A stretch of 64,000 nt of DNA, from contig NZ_JADRCR010000001.1 in the NCBI RefSeq assembly GCF_016649425.1, forward strand, positions 744,001 to 808,000, given 5' to 3'. A program made the translations under genes and the position numbers. A model generated the notes under the pieces. The model saw only the letters and a program-made list of their open reading frames with translations. It was not told the DNA's origin and ran no database searches. Every line of letters starts with the position of its first letter. Positions within the stretch are counted from its first letter, which is position 1. Shown here in pieces: positions 60,083-64,000 of the stretch. The DNA comes from Limnobaculum allomyrinae. GTDB lineage: Bacteria; Pseudomonadota; Gammaproteobacteria; Enterobacterales; Enterobacteriaceae.

Positions 60083-60737
60083 CAAGATAGAAAGCGGTGA
60101 GGCTATTCACGCCTTATTTGGTGGCACCTTTGATCCTATCCATTACGGGCATTTGAAACCCGTAGAGGCTTTAGCTCAGGAAGTGGGTCTTAATCGTATT
60201 ACGCTCTTGCCTAACCATGTCCCGCCTCATCGACCACAGCCGGAAGCGAATACTCAACAACGGCTGGAAATGGTAAAATTGGCGGTGGCCGGTAATCCTC
60301 TATTTGCCGTCGATGAACGTGAATTACATCGTCTGGCCCCATCTTATACCATTGATACGCTGGAAGAAATTCGCCGTGAACAAGGGGAAGAAATTCCTTT
60401 AGCCTTTATTATTGGTCAGGATTCTTTATTGACACTGCACTACTGGCATCGCTGGCAAGCGCTATTAGATTATTGCCATCTTTTGGTTTGTGCCCGTCCA
60501 GGCTATACCGATAAGCTGGATACACCAGAACTGGAGCGCTGGCTGGAGCAGCACCGTACCACCAATATTGATGATTTAAAGCAACAGGCTAACGGTCTGA
60601 TCTACCTTGCCCATACACCACTGTTGGATATTTCTGCCACTGATATTCGTCAGCGCAAGCATAATGGCGTTAGTCTCGATGACTTACTGCCACCATCCGT
60701 GCAACAGTATATCGAACAACAGGGCTTATACCGCTAA
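60075..60737 (+). CDS. nadD: Nicotinate-nucleotide adenylyltransferase
   Basis: Converts nicotinate mononucleotide to deamido-NAD in NAD synthesis. The nucleotidyltransferase motif [14 protein letters not shown] (residues about 15-28) and ISATDIRQR near the C-terminus are intact. The 220 residues compare with 213 in E. coli. In E. coli cobC follows; here a 158-bp gap leads to rsfS. Confidence 0.96.
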   Translation: MSDKIESGEAIHALFGGTFDPIHYGHLKPVEALAQEVGLNRITLLPNHVPPHRPQPEANTQQRLEMVKLAVAGNPLFAVDERELHRLAPSYTIDTLEEIRREQGEEIPLAFIIGQDSLLTLHYWHRWQALLDYCHLLVCARPGYTDKLDTPELERWLEQHRTTNIDDLKQQANGLIYLAHTPLLDISATDIRQRKHNGVSLDDLLPPSVQQYIEQQGLYR

Positions 60738-60895
60738 GGCTGGAATCATGCTATCATCCGCCATCGATTAAAAAACATAAAATTTCGTTAAGTTCATTTA
60801 ATTATATTGCGGTGATGACCACTGATGTTGTCATGCCCGTAACATAGTAGAATGTTCCATATAATATGAAGAGATTTTTATCAGGAGGGGAACCT

Positions 60896-61213
60896 TTGCA
60901 AGGTAGTGAGCTCCAATCATTCGTTATTGATAAAATAGAAGATCTGAAAGGTCTGAACATTGTCAGAATTGATGTCAGTAAAACATCCAGCATTACTGAC
61001 TGTATGATTATTTGTACTGGCACATCCAGTAAACACGTTCAGTCTATTGCCGACCATGTTGTTCAATCTGCTCGTCAGGCGGGTATGCTGCCTCTGGGGA
61101 TTGAAGGGCAAAATGCCGGTGACTGGGTCGTGGTCGACTTAGATGATGTTATTGTTCATGTATTGCAGGAAGATAGTCGTCAACTATATGAACTTGAAAA
61201 GCTCTGGAGCTAA
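60896..61213 (+). CDS. rsfS: Ribosomal silencing factor RsfS
   Basis: Binds uL14 of the 50S subunit and blocks subunit joining in stationary phase. I place the start at TTG 60896: AGGAGG at 60882-60888 is ideally spaced and gives 105 residues, the E. coli length, with [14 protein letters not shown] aligning to the E. coli N-terminus. A longer ATG frame from 60866 would include the Shine-Dalgarno itself. Motifs [15 protein letters not shown] and [15 protein letters not shown] are present. Confidence 0.93.
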   Translation: MQGSELQSFVIDKIEDLKGLNIVRIDVSKTSSITDCMIICTGTSSKHVQSIADHVVQSARQAGMLPLGIEGQNAGDWVVVDLDDVIVHVLQEDSRQLYELEKLWS

Positions 61214-61216
61214 TGG

Positions 61217-61687
61217 GTGAAACTGCAGCTTATCGCAGTAGGGACTAAAATGCCCGACTGGGTACAGACTGGATTTAATGACTATATCCGTCGTTTTCCC
61301 AAAGATATGCCCTTTGAATTAACAGAAATTCCCGCGGGAAAACGCGGTAAAAATGCTGATATTAAGCGTATTCTGGAAAAAGAAGGTGAACTCATGTTGG
61401 CCGCCGTGGGTAAAGGTAACCGAATTGTCACATTAGACATTCCCGGTAGGCCTTGGGAGACACCACAACTGGCACAGCAGTTGGAGTTATGGAAGCAGGA
61501 TGGACGCGATGTGAGTTTACTGATTGGTGGGCCGGAAGGTTTAGCCCCCGCCTGTAAAAGCGCTGCCGAACAAAGCTGGTCTTTATCACCATTAGCCTTA
61601 CCTCATCCATTAGTGAGGGTTTTAGTGGCTGAGAGCCTCTATCGTGCATGGAGCATCACAACAAATCATCCTTATCACCGTGAATAG
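61217..61687 (+). CDS. rlmH: 23S rRNA pseudouridine-1915 N3-methyltransferase
   Basis: SPOUT methyltransferase acting on assembled 70S ribosomes. The trefoil-knot segments [14 protein letters not shown] and [20 protein letters not shown] and the C-terminal NHPYHRE are present. It uses a GTG start 3 nt after the rsfS stop. The 156 residues compare with 155 in E. coli. Confidence 0.97.
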   Translation: MKLQLIAVGTKMPDWVQTGFNDYIRRFPKDMPFELTEIPAGKRGKNADIKRILEKEGELMLAAVGKGNRIVTLDIPGRPWETPQLAQQLELWKQDGRDVSLLIGGPEGLAPACKSAAEQSWSLSPLALPHPLVRVLVAESLYRAWSITTNHPYHRE

Positions 61688-61711
61688 CAAATTGAATGAA
61701 ATAGTTTTTGG

Positions 61712-63613
61712 ATGAAAAAAGAACCTAACGCCTTCCGTGACCACACGGCAGAATCTGCTTTATTTATACGCCGGGCACTGGTTGCTCTTGTTGGCGTCAT
61801 TATCCTTATCGCTATTCTTATTGCTAACCTCTATAACATTCAAATTAAACGTTTTGAAGATTATCAGACTCGCTCTAACGACAACCGTATCAAACTGGTT
61901 CCTATTGCCCCTACTCGCGGATTAATCTATGACCGTAACGGCGTGGTTTTAGCAGAAAATCGAACCATTTATCAGCTTGAATTAGTTCCGGAAAAAATCA
62001 GTAACCTAAAAGGTGTAATGGAAGAGCTACGTTCCGTTGTTGATTTAGATGATGATGATATTGCTAATTTTGAAAAAGAGCGTAAAAACTCACGTCGTTT
62101 TACGCCTATTGCGTTAAAAACCAAACTGACTGAATTACAAATTTCTCGCTTTGCCGTTAATCAATATCGTTTTCCCGGCATAGAAATAAAAGGATATCAG
62201 CGCCGTTTCTATCCTTACGGCTCTGCCCTCACCCATGTTGTTGGTTACGTTTCAAAAATAAACACACAAGATTTAGAGCGTCTGGCCGCCAACGACCAAC
62301 TGCAAGACTACTCTGCCACACATGATATTGGTAAGCAGGGTATTGAGAAATATTACGAAGAAGTACTGCATGGCAAACCAGGTTATGAAGAAGTTGAAGT
62401 CAACAGTCGTGGACGAGTGATTCGTCAACTAAATGAACAACCGCCTCAGGCAGGTAAAGATATCTATCTGACCATTGATTTAAATCTGCAAAAATATATT
62501 GAAGAGTTACTGGGTACTCGCCGTGCGGCAGTGGTTGTTAGCGATCCTCGAGACGGTGGAATACTGGCTATGGTATCCAGCCCCAGTTATGATCCTAATA
62601 TGTTTGTTGATGGTATCGCCTACAGCGACTATCAAAAATTGTTGAACGATCCGGACAGGCCACTGATCAACCGAACCACTCAGGGGACCTATCCTCCTGC
62701 TTCAACCGTGAAACCCTATGTTGCCGTCGCCGCACTATCAGAAGGGGTTATCACCAAGAAAACGTCAATTTATGATCCCGGCTGGTGGCAACTACCTAAC
62801 ACCGATAAACGTTATCGCGACTGGAAACGCTCCGGTCATGGTCATTTGGATGTGACTCGCGCTCTGGAAGAGTCAGCTGATACCTATTTCTATCAGGTTG
62901 CCTATGACATGGGGATCGATCGTTTATCTGGTTGGATGAGAAAATTTGGCTATGGGGAATATAGCGGCATTGATATTGCTGAAGAGTACCCTGGTGTCAT
63001 GCCAACCCGCGAGTGGAAAATGAAGCGCCACAAAAAACAGTGGTATCAGGGAGATACCATACCAGTTGGTATCGGCCAGGGCTACTGGACTGCCACACCA
63101 ATGCAAATGTCTAAGTCGCTGGTGACATTGATTAATGATGGTCTGGTTAAGACGCCTCATTTACTCAGCGGCACAAAAATTAATGGCAAGTTAGTACCCT
63201 ATCAACAGAAAGAGAATATTCACATTGGTGACATAAAGTCTGGTTTCTGGGAAATTGCCAAAGATGGCATGTATGGCGTGGTTTCTCGCCCTAACGGTAC
63301 AGCACGCCGGGTATTTGCCGGTACGCCTTATAAAGCCGCAGGTAAATCAGGAACCGCTCAGGTGTTCGGCCTGAAGAAGAATGAAGTCTATAATGCCAAA
63401 AAGATTTCAGAGCATCTGCGTGACCACGCACTGTTTGTTGGCTTTGCCCCTTATGACAGCCCAAGAGTCGCTGTTTCAATGATTCTTGAAAACGGTGGCG
63501 GTGGCGGTGGTAATGCAGGTCCAATTGTACGCCGTATTCTTGACCACATATTGCTGAACGATCAGAACACAGCAATGCCTGAACTTAATGCATCACACAG
63601 TGATGGTGACTGA
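61712..63613 (+). CDS. mrdA: Penicillin-binding protein 2, elongasome transpeptidase
   Basis: DD-transpeptidase of the rod-shape elongasome. A short cytoplasmic tail and one helix (residues about 22-44) precede the pedestal domain. The transpeptidase domain has SxxK at Ser331 (ASTVKP), SxN-type SAD and the KSGT motif (GKSGTAQVFG). The 633 residues equal E. coli PBP2. It partners with RodA encoded next. Confidence 0.98.
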   Translation: MKKEPNAFRDHTAESALFIRRALVALVGVIILIAILIANLYNIQIKRFEDYQTRSNDNRIKLVPIAPTRGLIYDRNGVVLAENRTIYQLELVPEKISNLKGVMEELRSVVDLDDDDIANFEKERKNSRRFTPIALKTKLTELQISRFAVNQYRFPGIEIKGYQRRFYPYGSALTHVVGYVSKINTQDLERLAANDQLQDYSATHDIGKQGIEKYYEEVLHGKPGYEEVEVNSRGRVIRQLNEQPPQAGKDIYLTIDLNLQKYIEELLGTRRAAVVVSDPRDGGILAMVSSPSYDPNMFVDGIAYSDYQKLLNDPDRPLINRTTQGTYPPASTVKPYVAVAALSEGVITKKTSIYDPGWWQLPNTDKRYRDWKRSGHGHLDVTRALEESADTYFYQVAYDMGIDRLSGWMRKFGYGEYSGIDIAEEYPGVMPTREWKMKRHKKQWYQGDTIPVGIGQGYWTATPMQMSKSLVTLINDGLVKTPHLLSGTKINGKLVPYQQKENIHIGDIKSGFWEIAKDGMYGVVSRPNGTARRVFAGTPYKAAGKSGTAQVFGLKKNEVYNAKKISEHLRDHALFVGFAPYDSPRVAVSMILENGGGGGGNAGPIVRRILDHILLNDQNTAMPELNASHSDGD

Positions 63614-63633
63614 CAGTGGCTGATAAATAACCA

Positions 63634-64000
63634 ATGAGCGATAACAAAAAACCAACCATATGGACCAAAATCCATATTGACCCCATTATGACCTTCTTTC
63701 TGCTGGTTCTGCTTGCCTATAGTTTTTTTGTACTATGGAGCGCCAGTGGCCAGGATCCGGATATGATGGAACGAAAAATCAGCCAGACTATTCTTGGATT
63801 TGGTGTGATGTTGGTAATGGCTCAAATTCCACCCCGAGTGTATGAAAACTGGGCTCCTTATCTGTATATTTTCTGTGTCATCTTACTGATTCTGGTGGAC
63901 GTTTTTGGTCAGATCAGCAAAGGGGCACAGCGCTGGTTAGACTTAGGTGTAGTACGATTTCAACCTTCAGAAATCGCTAAAATAGCGGTTCCATTGATGG
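63634..64000 (+). CDS. mrdB: Rod-shape glycosyltransferase RodA, 3' end beyond window
   Basis: SEDS-family peptidoglycan polymerase. The visible 122 residues start MSDNKKPTIWTKIHIDPIMT and include the helix FFLLVLLAYSFFVLWSASGQ. The conserved GAQRWLDLGVVRFQPSEIAK follows. The start is 20 nt after mrdA. Truncated only by the window edge. Confidence 0.95.
   Translation, partial: MSDNKKPTIWTKIHIDPIMTFFLLVLLAYSFFVLWSASGQDPDMMERKISQTILGFGVMLVMAQIPPRVYENWAPYLYIFCVILLILVDVFGQISKGAQRWLDLGVVRFQPSEIAKIAVPLM

Noticed and set aside
1-64000. CRISPR arrays, prophage or insertion sequences
   Set aside because: No spaced direct repeats, cas genes, transposase, integrase or phage structural proteins were seen on either strand.

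Overview
The window is a 64 kb chromosomal stretch of an enterobacterium (order Enterobacterales). Almost every housekeeping protein aligns end to end with its Escherichia coli counterpart, and gene order follows the E. coli interval from mrdAB to sucABCD. The moderate GC content, loss of several standard neighbours and unusual insertions suggest a lineage away from Escherichia/Salmonella, possibly Budviciaceae-like. That placement is a guess from content, not a measurement.

Layout. 0-6 kb: sucABCD on the minus strand (2-oxoglutarate dehydrogenase E1/E2 and succinyl-CoA synthetase), with sucD cut by the window edge. gltA (citrate synthase) is divergent, and sdhCDAB, which normally lies between gltA and sucA, is absent. 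8.2-8.75 kb: a gene-free stretch of GC-rich hairpins. 8.8-10.5 kb: nei and ybgI, without the usual pxpBCA genes. 10.6-18.5 kb: a six-gene minus-strand locus, uhpA-uhpB-uhpC-afuA-afuB-afuC, combining a sugar-phosphate sensing system with an ABC importer. 18.8-20.4 kb: ybfA, a two-ORF pair resembling a toxin-antitoxin module, and a half-size EamA transporter.

20.4-29.3 kb: pgm, seqA, ybfF, ybfE, fldA and fur, with a cstA-ybdD-yjiA carbon-starvation/pyruvate-uptake cassette between fldA and fur. A probable uof upstream ORF overlaps the fur start. 29.4-37.4 kb: a DUF2007 protein, glnS, and the divergent nagE / nagBAC amino-sugar regulon with a good CRP site between them. 37.6-43.3 kb: asnB, seven tRNA genes in two promoter-bearing copies of a Met-Leu-Gln unit, ubiF and miaB. 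43.4-47.7 kb: a small membrane protein, then ybeZ, ybeY, corC and lnt.

47.8-51.2 kb: an accessory acid-sugar cassette (GntR regulator, enolase-superfamily dehydratase, MFS permease) between lnt and gltIJKL. The intergenic region beside it carries a perfect 13-bp inverted repeat and a textbook sigma-54 promoter reading toward gltI. 51.7-54.9 kb: gltIJKL glutamate/aspartate importer. 55-64 kb: an unrecognised membrane protein, leuS, lptE, holA, nadD, rsfS, rlmH, mrdA and the start of mrdB (rodA).

The core genes are ordinary and intact. I found no CRISPR array, prophage, transposase or rRNA. No single locus is clearly an undescribed system. The best candidates for a second look are the small ORF pair at 19.2-19.7 kb, the uhp-afu locus, the acid-sugar cassette with its putative operator, the sigma-54/NtrC arrangement at gltI, and the structured element near 8.6 kb.
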